Below, piece after piece: positions 27,944-35,633 of a DNA stretch of 64,000 nt. This stretch comes from Bombiscardovia apis. GTDB lineage: Bacteria; Actinomycetota; Actinomycetes; Actinomycetales; Bifidobacteriaceae. Under the pieces are notes generated by a model. It was not told the DNA's origin. It saw only the letters and a list, made by a program, of their open reading frames with translations, and ran no database searches. The translations under genes and the position numbers were made by a program. Location of the stretch: the NCBI RefSeq assembly GCF_033095945.1, contig NZ_AP026800.1, positions 1,178,001-1,242,000 of the forward strand, read 5' to 3'. Position 1 is the stretch's first letter. Each line of letters starts with the position of its first letter.

Positions 27944-28540
27944 TCAATGATGCTTAGCCACTACTTTCATCAAGACATCGCACAGGCTACCAACTATCAT
28001 CCCTACAACGAAGCCGATAACCATCACAGCAAGAGGATTATTGCTCAGCCAGCCGGCAGCAAGATAACCCAAAGTCCACATGTAGATGGACCACAGAAGG
28101 CCGGCGAGCGCGGAGAGGGGCAAGTAGCAGCTGAGCGGATAGTGGGCTGCGCCGGCAGTTAGGTTAATCACCGTACGCCCCGAGGGCACGAACCGGGAGG
28201 CAATGGTAAAGAAGCCGCCGCCGTATTCAAAAGAGCGGTGGGCCCAAGAGATGACAGTCTTGCCAAGTGAGCCTTGGAAAAATACTATCTTGCTGAGTGG
28301 CACAGCTCGCCCCAGCCAATACGTAGCAGCGTCTCCAGCCATGAACGACAGTGCGCACACTAAGAAAACCGCCAGAGGCAAGGGCTGGCCCTGAGCGCGA
28401 AAGGCTGAAGCCGCCGTCAGCACCAGCAGCTCTGTGGGAATAGGAATAATAAGCGCGTCAAAAAATGCTGCGAGCCCTAAAGCCCACAGTCCCCAGCCCG
28501 AAGAGAGTGCGGCCAATAGCCAAGCGTTCAACGCTCCCAT
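27944..28540 (-). CDS. DedA-family membrane protein
   Basis: This is a polytopic protein of the DedA/VTT superfamily, members of which act in lipid scrambling and envelope stability. Conserved are FFDALIIPIPTELLVL near the N-terminus and SRFVPSGRTVINLTAGAA. ATG 28540 is preferred (GGGGAG 5 nt upstream); a GTG two codons earlier is possible. The length is 198 aa. It converges on gap. Confidence 0.88.
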   Translation of the reverse strand: MGALNAWLLAALSSGWGLWALGLAAFFDALIIPIPTELLVLTAASAFRAQGQPLPLAVFLVCALSFMAGDAATYWLGRAVPLSKIVFFQGSLGKTVISWAHRSFEYGGGFFTIASRFVPSGRTVINLTAGAAHYPLSCYLPLSALAGLLWSIYMWTLGYLAAGWLSNNPLAVMVIGFVVGMIVGSLCDVLMKVVAKHH

Positions 28541-28738
28541 GGCCACTCCCCTCCAACGCTCTTCCTATGAACACCACTATACAAGTGCATGCAAGCGCTC
28601 TCAGCACAAAACACCGCAAGCCTCAACAAAACTCAGTCGCGAGATACCAACTTGGGGATAGCAGCATTGCCGGCACTCAGTTGGCGGCTGGCAGTAGAAT
28701 GTGAACGATAACAAACCACTAGCTTTTGGGAGTCAATC

Positions 28739-29704
28739 ATGAGCAATGATGCTACACAAACCGGTGCAGTAACGCCGCGCACCGGGCAGCAGTACACGAT
28801 CGAGTTCGGCGATTACCGCGCTGTTGTTACACAGCTGGGAGCTACCTTGCGCAGCTTGCGCTATCAGGATCAAGATTTGATTGCCTCATTTGAGGCTGAC
28901 GAGCTCATTCCCTGCTCGAACGGCAACGTATTGGTACCCTTCCCCAACCGCGTTGAAGACGGCGAATACAGCTTTGAGGGGCGCAGTTACCAGCTGCCTA
29001 TCGATGAGCATGAGCGACGCAATGCTATCCATGGCTACGGATACCGCTACTACTGGCAACTGGAGAGCTTGACCGAGTCCAGCGTCACTCTCACTTGGCG
29101 CACTCCCGCCATCAAGTACTACCCCTTCGATTTGCTGGTGAGCGTGACCTACCAGCTAGACGAGCAGGGATTAACCATGACCACCCGCGCCCGCAACCAG
29201 GGCCAGCAAAACGCCCCTTGGGCTTTCGGCATTCATCCTTGGCTATCTAACGGGAAAGAGAGCCGTGGAGATGCCATAGAAGCCGATAATGAGGCATGCT
29301 CGCTGCTCATCCCCTGCCCCACGCATGTAAGCGTCAATGACCGACTTATTCCCACCGGTGAGGAAAAAGCTGAGGGTAAGTTTGACCTCCAAGATGGGCC
29401 CAGCCTCTCAGGTCGCTCATTCGACGATGCTTGGTGCAATCCTACCCGTGATGCTCAAGGCCGCTCCACAGCAGTCTTTACCCGCCCCGACGGCATTCGC
29501 ATCAATCTGTGGGCAGATGAAAGCATTAAGGCCTGGCAGGTGTGCACTGGAACCGGCTTCGATGCCTCCTTCCGCCCGGCAGGTGTGGCAGTTGAACCGA
29601 TGACTGCCTATGCCAACGCTTTGCGCACCGGAAAGGACTTGGTAGTTATCGAACCTGGTCAGTCCTACAGCAGCCAAGTAGGCTACCGGGCCGAGCGCAT
29701 ATAG
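28739..29704 (+). CDS. Aldose 1-epimerase family protein
   Basis: This galactose mutarotase-like enzyme interconverts sugar anomers. NAIHGYGYRYYW and FGIHPWLS carry the expected histidines, and the catalytic Glu is in VAVEPMTAYANAL. The length is 321 aa. ATG 28739 follows GGGAG. The sugar specificity is not readable from the sequence; it closely resembles YihR/YeaD-like epimerases rather than canonical GalM. Confidence 0.88.
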   Translation: MSNDATQTGAVTPRTGQQYTIEFGDYRAVVTQLGATLRSLRYQDQDLIASFEADELIPCSNGNVLVPFPNRVEDGEYSFEGRSYQLPIDEHERRNAIHGYGYRYYWQLESLTESSVTLTWRTPAIKYYPFDLLVSVTYQLDEQGLTMTTRARNQGQQNAPWAFGIHPWLSNGKESRGDAIEADNEACSLLIPCPTHVSVNDRLIPTGEEKAEGKFDLQDGPSLSGRSFDDAWCNPTRDAQGRSTAVFTRPDGIRINLWADESIKAWQVCTGTGFDASFRPAGVAVEPMTAYANALRTGKDLVVIEPGQSYSSQVGYRAERI

Positions 29705-29803
29705 AGTTCAGCTGGCCACATATCGCACATCGAGCGCACCCGGTCGCGTGGATGTGTGATAATGACTTGAGGCTTATTCGTAAAAGAAGCAAAGGAGTCC
29801 ATC

Positions 29804-29878
29804 ATGGGCATGCGCGGACGTAAGCGTAGGGATCGCCGCAAGAAGGCTGCCAACCACGGCAAAAGGCCAAACACCTGA
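29804..29878 (+). CDS. 50S ribosomal protein bL37
   Basis: A 24-codon gene. ATG 29804 is preceded by AAAGGAGTCCATC. The product starts MGMRGRKRRDRRKK and ends ANHGKRPNT, which matches what I recall of the tiny actinobacterial 50S protein bL37 (basic lead, then ANHGKRPN). It has its own terminator. Easily missed by gene finders because of its length. Confidence 0.82.
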   Translation: MGMRGRKRRDRRKKAANHGKRPNT

Positions 29879-29908
29879 TCCTGAGCTCTCAGAGCACGAG
29901 ATACACGT

Positions 29909-29948
29909 ATGCCCGCTCACCAAGTCCAGCACTTGGCAAAGCGGGCAT
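29909..29948 (+). terminator. Terminator after the bL37 gene
   Basis: ATGCCCGCT (29909-29917) pairs with AGCGGGCAT (29940-29948), with an inner CCAAGT/ACTTGG stem, followed by TCTTATAT. Confidence 0.8.
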
Positions 29949-29993
29949 TCTTATATGCTCAATAAGAGCAAAGCACAGATAATAAAACTACAC

Positions 29994-30287
29994 TTACACA
30001 GCCTTGCTTGCAGCAGTTTCGTCGGTGCTGTCAGCACCTTCAAGTTGGTCAAACATCCGTTGAAGACGCTCAATTAAGCAAGCAGGAGCGCATTCAGGGC
30101 GCAAGTAGGTACGCAATTGCTCAATTACTCGCCGCTCGGCTTCATCACAGCTACTTTGGAGATCGAAACAATCGCCTACTTGGACAGGGGCAGAATGGGG
30201 GGTTCGTGAGATATGCAGGCTGGCATGAGAGACATTCACCTGTCCGTCGTTACAGGCATAGTGACTCATCTCAATGCGAGTACTCAT
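29994..30287 (-). CDS. Small putative anti-sigma factor (RsrA-like, atypical)
   Basis: This 97-aa frame lies directly downstream of the SigH-type sigma gene on the same strand, the usual place of a RsrA/RshA redox anti-sigma factor. Its C-terminal half (CDEAERRVIEQLRTYL then ECAPACLIERLQRMF) has the helical pattern and paired cysteines of that family, but the usual His-x3-Cys-x2-Cys zinc motif is not intact (Cys-x3-Cys instead). ATG 30287 follows AGAGG at 8 nt. The function is inferred from position and partial similarity. Confidence 0.6.
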   Translation of the reverse strand: MSTRIEMSHYACNDGQVNVSHASLHISRTPHSAPVQVGDCFDLQSSCDEAERRVIEQLRTYLRPECAPACLIERLQRMFDQLEGADSTDETAASKAV

Positions 30288-30385
30288 CTACGTAACCTCT
30301 CCTATTCAACTACCCAATAGTGTTATGGTAAAACCTATTAGCACCACAAAGCTACTATTTCCGCTTAAGGCGAGCACCAATATCC

Positions 30386-31060
30386 CTAATCGGGATTGGA
30401 CTCAGCATTTCCCCGTGGTCGGTCTTTTACCGATTGACGCTTCACTGCCGTAGCCTTAGAGTCATTAACATTAGCACTATCTATGCCGTAGCCGCGATCT
30501 CTTGCGTATTTTTGCAGTTCTTCTCTCAGTTGGGCCCGAGCACGATTAAGTCGACTCATCACCGTGCCGATTTTGATTCCTTGTTCATCGGCTACTTGTT
30601 GGTAGGATTTGCCGTCGATAGCCGCATCTATAAAGACACGCCGCCGTTCGGGACTTAACTTATTGAGGGCAGCCATAATTTCTTCGGGAGCAAAAGCCTC
30701 TAGATACTCCTGCTCGGCAGATTTTAAGCCCTCTGGAGTATGCTCAGAAGCAGAATAAATGTCCCAGTCGTTATATTCGCCAGTAGAGTCATTCGCACGT
30801 TGGGGGCGGCGCTTGGCTTTGTGGTACTGGTTAAAGAAAGCGTTACGCTCTATCGTGGTCATCCAAGCTTCAAAGTTGCTACCGGGTTCAAAGCGATCGA
30901 ATGCCTTAAATCCGCGTTCGAACGTATCTTGCACTAAATCCTGCGCATCTTGTGGATTGTTGGTTAACTTCATGGCCTGGCGGTACAGCACATCGACTGC
31001 GGGCATAGCGAGTTGCTCGAAGCGCTTCCTGCGCTCATCCAGCTCATTTTTTTTCGCCAC
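30386..31060 (-). CDS. sigH: ECF RNA polymerase sigma factor, SigH/SigR type
   Basis: This alternative sigma factor is of the oxidative/heat-stress group. Region 2 is seen in AQDLVQDTFERGFKAFDRF and NFEAWMTTIERNAFFNQYHK. Region 4 is seen in LSPERRRVFIDAAIDGKSYQ and GTVMSRLNRARAQLREEL. The start appears to be GTG 31060 with a weak ribosome binding site. The length is 224 aa, with a polar C-terminal tail longer than in most family members. It forms an operon with the small downstream protein. Confidence 0.9.
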   Translation of the reverse strand: MAKKNELDERRKRFEQLAMPAVDVLYRQAMKLTNNPQDAQDLVQDTFERGFKAFDRFEPGSNFEAWMTTIERNAFFNQYHKAKRRPQRANDSTGEYNDWDIYSASEHTPEGLKSAEQEYLEAFAPEEIMAALNKLSPERRRVFIDAAIDGKSYQQVADEQGIKIGTVMSRLNRARAQLREELQKYARDRGYGIDSANVNDSKATAVKRQSVKDRPRGNAESNPD

Positions 31061-31135
31061 AACTCTATTGTCGCACTGACGTGGACACTATGAGTTACGA
31101 GTGGGTGTTGTCACCCGAAAGAGGAGAATAGAAGA

Positions 31136-31897
31136 ATGTCCGACACGCTTACGCCCTTCCAAGAAGCTCTTGCTGCTGCTCCGTCTCAAAATGATGAGAC
31201 GACGTTAGCAAATTCTTGGTTGTTGGGGCTGGATACGGAGACCACAGGAATACACCCTGGCACAGATGCCATCGTTTCCGCTTGCCTAGTCTTGCGCAAC
31301 CCTGAACTGGGTTATGAGGGCGATGCCGTAGCAGAGTGGGTAATCAACCCTCACCGTCATATATCTGCCGGAGCCAGCAAGGTCAACGGATTTACCAACG
31401 AGTTCTTGCTCGAAAACGGAGCCGAGCCTGCCGAAGCAATCGCAGAAATTGCCGGCCTCATCGCTCAAGCACAAACCAAGCGCATTCCTCTCTTAGCGTA
31501 CAACGCTCCCTTCGATATCGACATGATTAACGGCGATGTGAGCCGCTGGTGCGCCGATCAGATGCAGCCGTTCGACTCTGCCGACATGCTCGTAGTAGAT
31601 CCGCTAGTGATTGACCGCGCCATTTCGAACCGCCGCGGTAGGCGCTCTTTGGAATACACCACCGAATACTACGGAGTTCTCCCCCATGGCAACTTCCACA
31701 ACGCTACCGCAGACACTATAGCGGCAGTCGACTTGATAAAGCCCATGACCACGCTCTACCCGCAGGTGGCTCGCATCAGCTTGGGCGAGCTCATGGAATG
31801 GGAGCGCAAGGCTCATGGAGACTGGGCAACGTCATATATGCAGTGGGCCCAAGCTAACGGCAAAACTCGCCATATGCTGAGCACGCAATGGTTGTAA
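31136..31897 (+). CDS. DnaQ-like 3'-5' exonuclease
   Basis: This is a DEDDh exonuclease: ExoI LLGLDTETTG, ExoII LLAYNAPFDIDMI and ExoIII FHNATADTIAAVD. The length is 253 aa, ATG 31136 after GAGGAG. It is similar to stand-alone actinobacterial epsilon-like proteins used in DNA repair or RNA turnover rather than to a polymerase III subunit. It is divergent from sigH. Confidence 0.87.
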   Translation: MSDTLTPFQEALAAAPSQNDETTLANSWLLGLDTETTGIHPGTDAIVSACLVLRNPELGYEGDAVAEWVINPHRHISAGASKVNGFTNEFLLENGAEPAEAIAEIAGLIAQAQTKRIPLLAYNAPFDIDMINGDVSRWCADQMQPFDSADMLVVDPLVIDRAISNRRGRRSLEYTTEYYGVLPHGNFHNATADTIAAVDLIKPMTTLYPQVARISLGELMEWERKAHGDWATSYMQWAQANGKTRHMLSTQWL

Positions 31898-32029
31898 ACG
31901 AAGGATCAGCAGCTGCGAGAGGTCGTGTTGAGTCAAGGTTGCGTTAAGACCAACAAGTGGCCACGCTGTTGTGCTCTAGGGCGCTGTACACTGTGACTGA
32001 CATGCCGAATGAGGAGGACATCAACGAGT

Positions 32030-33607
32030 ATGACGGTCAGTTTGCGTACAGCGCTCAACATATTGCGCGATCACCAGCTTTTACGTGAGGTCATTACCCC
32101 TCAGGGTTGGGCGATTGACGCCAGCAGCTTGAGCCCCGAACTGCTGGATGCAAGCTACAGTGCAATCACCTACGACAGCAGGCAAGTCCAAGCTGGCGGC
32201 TTGCTCTTTTGCAAAGGGCGCTTTGAAACCCGATTCTTGGAAAGCATTGACCAAACTGGCTTAGGGGCTTACGTAGCCGAGCAGGACTTTTCTGACTACA
32301 CTCAGGCCACCGGCATCATTGTTAACAACGTGCGCCAAGCCATGAGTCTTATCTCTGCCGAATTTTACGGGCGGCCCCAAGACGAGTTGAAAATCGCAGG
32401 CATTACTGGAACTAAAGGCAAAACGACTAGCGCTTACTACACGCAGGCAATAGTCAATGCTGCTTCTGGCGGCAAGGCGGCCCTGCTCTCTTCGGTCGAT
32501 AATTGCTTGGACGGCAAAACCTACGTGGAATCAGAACTGACCACACCCGAATCTCTTGACCTCTTCCGCATGATGCGTCAGGCAATCGATAATGGCATGC
32601 AATACCTTGTAATGGAGGTCTCTTCTCAGGCCTATAAGGTCGATAGAGTCTATGGTCTTACCTTCGACGTGGGCGCTTTTTTGAACGTCTCCCCCGACCA
32701 CATCAGCCCAGTGGAGCACCCGACTTTCGAAGATTACTTGTACTGCAAACGACAGATTACTTACAACAGCCGGCAGCTCATCTTGGGCGAAGACCAGGCT
32801 TACGCAGCTTTAGTGAAGCAAGATGCACAGCTTGCAGGTATTCCTGTACACACGTTCGCTGTACGAGATGCGGTCAGCACTGAAGCAGACTGGGTTGCTC
32901 TACCCCAGCAGAACAACCCCGATAGCAATAGCTATGAGCTCATACACGAGGGGCGTGAAGTTGGTGCTGTCGATTTGGCCATGGATGGGCGCTTCAACGG
33001 AGCCAATGCGGCCGCAGCTTTTGCTATTATCTCCAGTCTCGGCCTTACCGTTGACGAGCAAGCCTTAGCAGCTCTTGCCAAGATACACATTGACGGGCGA
33101 ATGGAACGCTTCGAGGGCGAGGGTATGGTGGCATACGTCGACTACGCCCACAATTTCGCGTCGACTGCGGCAATACTGGACTTTGTCAAGCAAACCTATG
33201 GCGAGCGTAAGCCATATATCACCTTGGTGACTGGCTCAGCTGGCGGCAAGGCACTGGACCGCAGGCGCGAAATAGTCGAGGCTGCTCAGACTCGGGCCAA
33301 TCGCATTATCTTGACCGAAGAAGACACCGAATCAGCCGACGACCCCACCGCCGACATTTGCCAAGAAATGCTGGGCTATGTAAGCAATCCAGCAGTCGAT
33401 GCCAGTATCATTCTAGACCGAAGCGAGGCCATTGAGCAGGCCTTCGATGCCGCCCAAGCCCACCCCGAGCGCTTCGATGTCATAGCGGTGATTGGTAAGG
33501 GCAATGAGCGCTGGATTAAGCGCGACGGCAAGCATGTGGCCTACGATGGCGACGACCAAGTCATTGCCCGCCTAATCGCACAGACCAAGGGAAAGGAAGA
33601 GGCATGA
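32030..33607 (+). CDS. murE: MurE-type UDP-MurNAc-tripeptide ligase, non-DAP type
   Basis: This enzyme adds the third amino acid to the peptidoglycan stem. The ATP-binding ITGTKGKTTSAYY, SSQAYKVDRVYGL and DYAHNF match MurE. The specificity loop reads DDPTAD, not the DNPR of diaminopimelate enzymes, so lysine or ornithine is expected. The frame opens at ATG 32009, but that codon overlaps the GAGGAGG, so ATG 32030 (525 aa) is chosen. It is first in a three-gene wall operon and overlaps the next gene by 4 bp. Confidence 0.88.
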   Translation: MTVSLRTALNILRDHQLLREVITPQGWAIDASSLSPELLDASYSAITYDSRQVQAGGLLFCKGRFETRFLESIDQTGLGAYVAEQDFSDYTQATGIIVNNVRQAMSLISAEFYGRPQDELKIAGITGTKGKTTSAYYTQAIVNAASGGKAALLSSVDNCLDGKTYVESELTTPESLDLFRMMRQAIDNGMQYLVMEVSSQAYKVDRVYGLTFDVGAFLNVSPDHISPVEHPTFEDYLYCKRQITYNSRQLILGEDQAYAALVKQDAQLAGIPVHTFAVRDAVSTEADWVALPQQNNPDSNSYELIHEGREVGAVDLAMDGRFNGANAAAAFAIISSLGLTVDEQALAALAKIHIDGRMERFEGEGMVAYVDYAHNFASTAAILDFVKQTYGERKPYITLVTGSAGGKALDRRREIVEAAQTRANRIILTEEDTESADDPTADICQEMLGYVSNPAVDASIILDRSEAIEQAFDAAQAHPERFDVIAVIGKGNERWIKRDGKHVAYDGDDQVIARLIAQTKGKEEA

Positions 33608-34845
33608 GCAGCTTTCAACCAGTCATTCTCGGCTCTGACATCAATGCTTACGGCATGGCGCGCGCCTTCCACGAAGAGTACGGCATCGTCTCTATCGCTT
33701 TTGCACACTTTCAGTTGAGCCCCACCAAGTACAGCCACATCGTAGACGTGCGGGTAGTGCCTAACTTCGGCAGGCCTGACGTGTTCGTAAACACGCTCAT
33801 CGAGTTTGCAAAGGACTTCCAATCCAAGCAGACCGATGCCAAGCTCGTGCTCATCCCCTGCGGCGACTCTTACGCTAACCTGCTGGCCGGTGCCCGCGAG
33901 CGTCTAGAGCCCTACTACGTATTCAACGTCATTGGCCCCGAGCTCAACCGCGAACTCTCTATCAAATCTTCCTTCTACCAGCTGTGTGAGCGCTACCGTC
34001 TACCCCATCCAGCCACAGTTGCGATAGATGCCGAGGGAGTTCAGCGCGGGGAGTACAAGAACCTGCCCTTTGCCTATCCGGTGGCCATGAAAGCTGCGGA
34101 TTCCGACGCTTGGCTCTCGGTTGATTTCCCTGGCCGCAAAAAAGCCTTCATTTTTGAGGATCCTAGCGAGCTGGAGACGATGATTCGCCGCTCTTACGAG
34201 GCCGGATACAACGGCGAGATGGTGATTCAAGACTTTATCCCCGGCGACGACTCACACATGCGCGTGCTCAACGCATACGTAGACCAGCATCACCGTGTGC
34301 GCATGATGTTTTTGGGGCACCCGCTTTTGGAAGATCCCACACCTGAGGCTGTGGGCAATTACGCAGCGATTATCCCCGATTACAATGAGGATATTTTTGA
34401 GCCTATCAAGGAATTTTTAGAAGACATCGACTACTGCGGTGTAGCCAATTTCGATATGAAATACGACGAGCGCGATGGCTCCTACAAGCTCTTTGAAATC
34501 AACTTACGACAGGGCCGCTCCTCCTATTTTGTGACCTTAAACGGAGCGAATCTGGCCCGCTACTTTGTAGACGATCTCGTACAAGACACGCCGTTCGACG
34601 GTAGAACGCTCTACGCTCGCGGCTCCAAGCTGTGGATGGAAATTCCAAAATCCATTTTCCGCGATTATGTGGAAGAGGGAGCCGACAAAACTCGCGGCTT
34701 AGCTATGCTCCGGCAAGGCGATTGGGGCACAACCCTGGAATACTCCAAAGACAAGTCCCCCTTGCGCTGGCTGATGATTCGGCATATGTTCAATATTTAT
34801 AAGAAGCGCTACCAGCAGTACTTTAGGAGGAAAGGGGACTTGTAA
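33604..34845 (+). CDS. ATP-grasp carboxylate-amine ligase, probable D-aspartate ligase
   Basis: This is a 413-aa ATP-grasp enzyme with the ATP-binding stretch YPVAMKAADSDAWL, VIQDFIPGDDSHMRVL and the metal-binding FEINLRQGRSSYF. It resembles the Enterococcus faecium Aslfm D-aspartate ligase that adds D-Asp to the stem lysine. Position supports this: it lies between murE (4-bp overlap) and an aspartate/glutamate racemase (1-bp overlap). I infer that the operon makes the D-Asp cross-bridge; D-Ser or another carboxylate is possible. Confidence 0.8.
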   Translation: MSSFQPVILGSDINAYGMARAFHEEYGIVSIAFAHFQLSPTKYSHIVDVRVVPNFGRPDVFVNTLIEFAKDFQSKQTDAKLVLIPCGDSYANLLAGARERLEPYYVFNVIGPELNRELSIKSSFYQLCERYRLPHPATVAIDAEGVQRGEYKNLPFAYPVAMKAADSDAWLSVDFPGRKKAFIFEDPSELETMIRRSYEAGYNGEMVIQDFIPGDDSHMRVLNAYVDQHHRVRMMFLGHPLLEDPTPEAVGNYAAIIPDYNEDIFEPIKEFLEDIDYCGVANFDMKYDERDGSYKLFEINLRQGRSSYFVTLNGANLARYFVDDLVQDTPFDGRTLYARGSKLWMEIPKSIFRDYVEEGADKTRGLAMLRQGDWGTTLEYSKDKSPLRWLMIRHMFNIYKKRYQQYFRRKGDL

Positions 34846-35558
34846 TGCAGAACTTTTTTGCCATCCTCGGCGGCATGGGAACCCTGGCAACTGAGAGCTT
34901 TGTGCGCACGCTTGACCGAGCTACCGGCGCCAAGAGCGATCAAGAGTTTCTTAGCTACCTGGTTTTCAACGATGCGGACGTGCCTGACCGCACAGCATTT
35001 ATCGCTGACCGCACGCAGCCAAATCCCTTCCCCAGCTTGGCGCAAGACGTTGAACAGGCCTCAGCTCTGGGGGCCTCATCTATCGTTATTGCCTGCAATA
35101 CAGCCCACTATTTCTACGACCGGCTCCAAGCCTTGACGCCAGTACCCATTGTGCACATGCCCCGCACGGCAATCGAGTGGGCCAGCCAGCACTTCCCCGC
35201 CAGCACTCACCCACGCTTAGGTTTTATGGGCACTGAGGGCACGCGCGATGCTGGCATTTACCGCACCCTTGCCCAAGAAGCGGGCTATCAGCTGGTCGAA
35301 CCTGAACAACTGATGCAAGAGCGAGTCAACGAACTGATTTATCAAGATGTAAAATCGGGCAAACTCGACCGCTTGCACTATGAGAGCGTTGTCCAAGAGC
35401 TCTTGACTGACTACGATTGCGATGCCGTTTTGCTGGGTTGCACGGAACTGTCGGTCCTCAATGAGACCTTCCCTTTGCCCCAGCTGCCCATCGTCGATGC
35501 TCAAGCCCTTACGGTTGAGCGAGTAGTTGAGCAAGCCAAGGCCCAACAAGGCAAGTAA
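34845..35558 (+). CDS. Aspartate/glutamate racemase family protein
   Basis: This is a cofactor-independent two-cysteine racemase. It begins FFAILGGMGTLATESFV and has the catalytic cysteines in VIACNTAHYFY and LLGCTELSVL. The length is 237 aa. Its ATG overlaps the stop of the ATP-grasp ligase by one base (TAATG). I infer aspartate racemase, supplying D-Asp to the neighbouring ligase; the sequence alone does not exclude glutamate. Confidence 0.88.
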   Translation: MQNFFAILGGMGTLATESFVRTLDRATGAKSDQEFLSYLVFNDADVPDRTAFIADRTQPNPFPSLAQDVEQASALGASSIVIACNTAHYFYDRLQALTPVPIVHMPRTAIEWASQHFPASTHPRLGFMGTEGTRDAGIYRTLAQEAGYQLVEPEQLMQERVNELIYQDVKSGKLDRLHYESVVQELLTDYDCDAVLLGCTELSVLNETFPLPQLPIVDAQALTVERVVEQAKAQQGK

Positions 35559-35573
35559 TCCGCCATACATAAG

Positions 35574-35615
35574 CGAGGGGTTCGTGAACGCAGATAAGTG
35601 TTCACGAACCCCTCG
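35574..35615. terminator. Bidirectional terminator between the racemase gene and smc
   Basis: A perfect 16-bp stem (CGAGGGGTTCGTGAAC, 35574-35589, with 35600-35615). It lies between two convergent genes. Confidence 0.85.
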
Positions 35616-35633
35616 TTCTTAAAGCCAGCGAGC

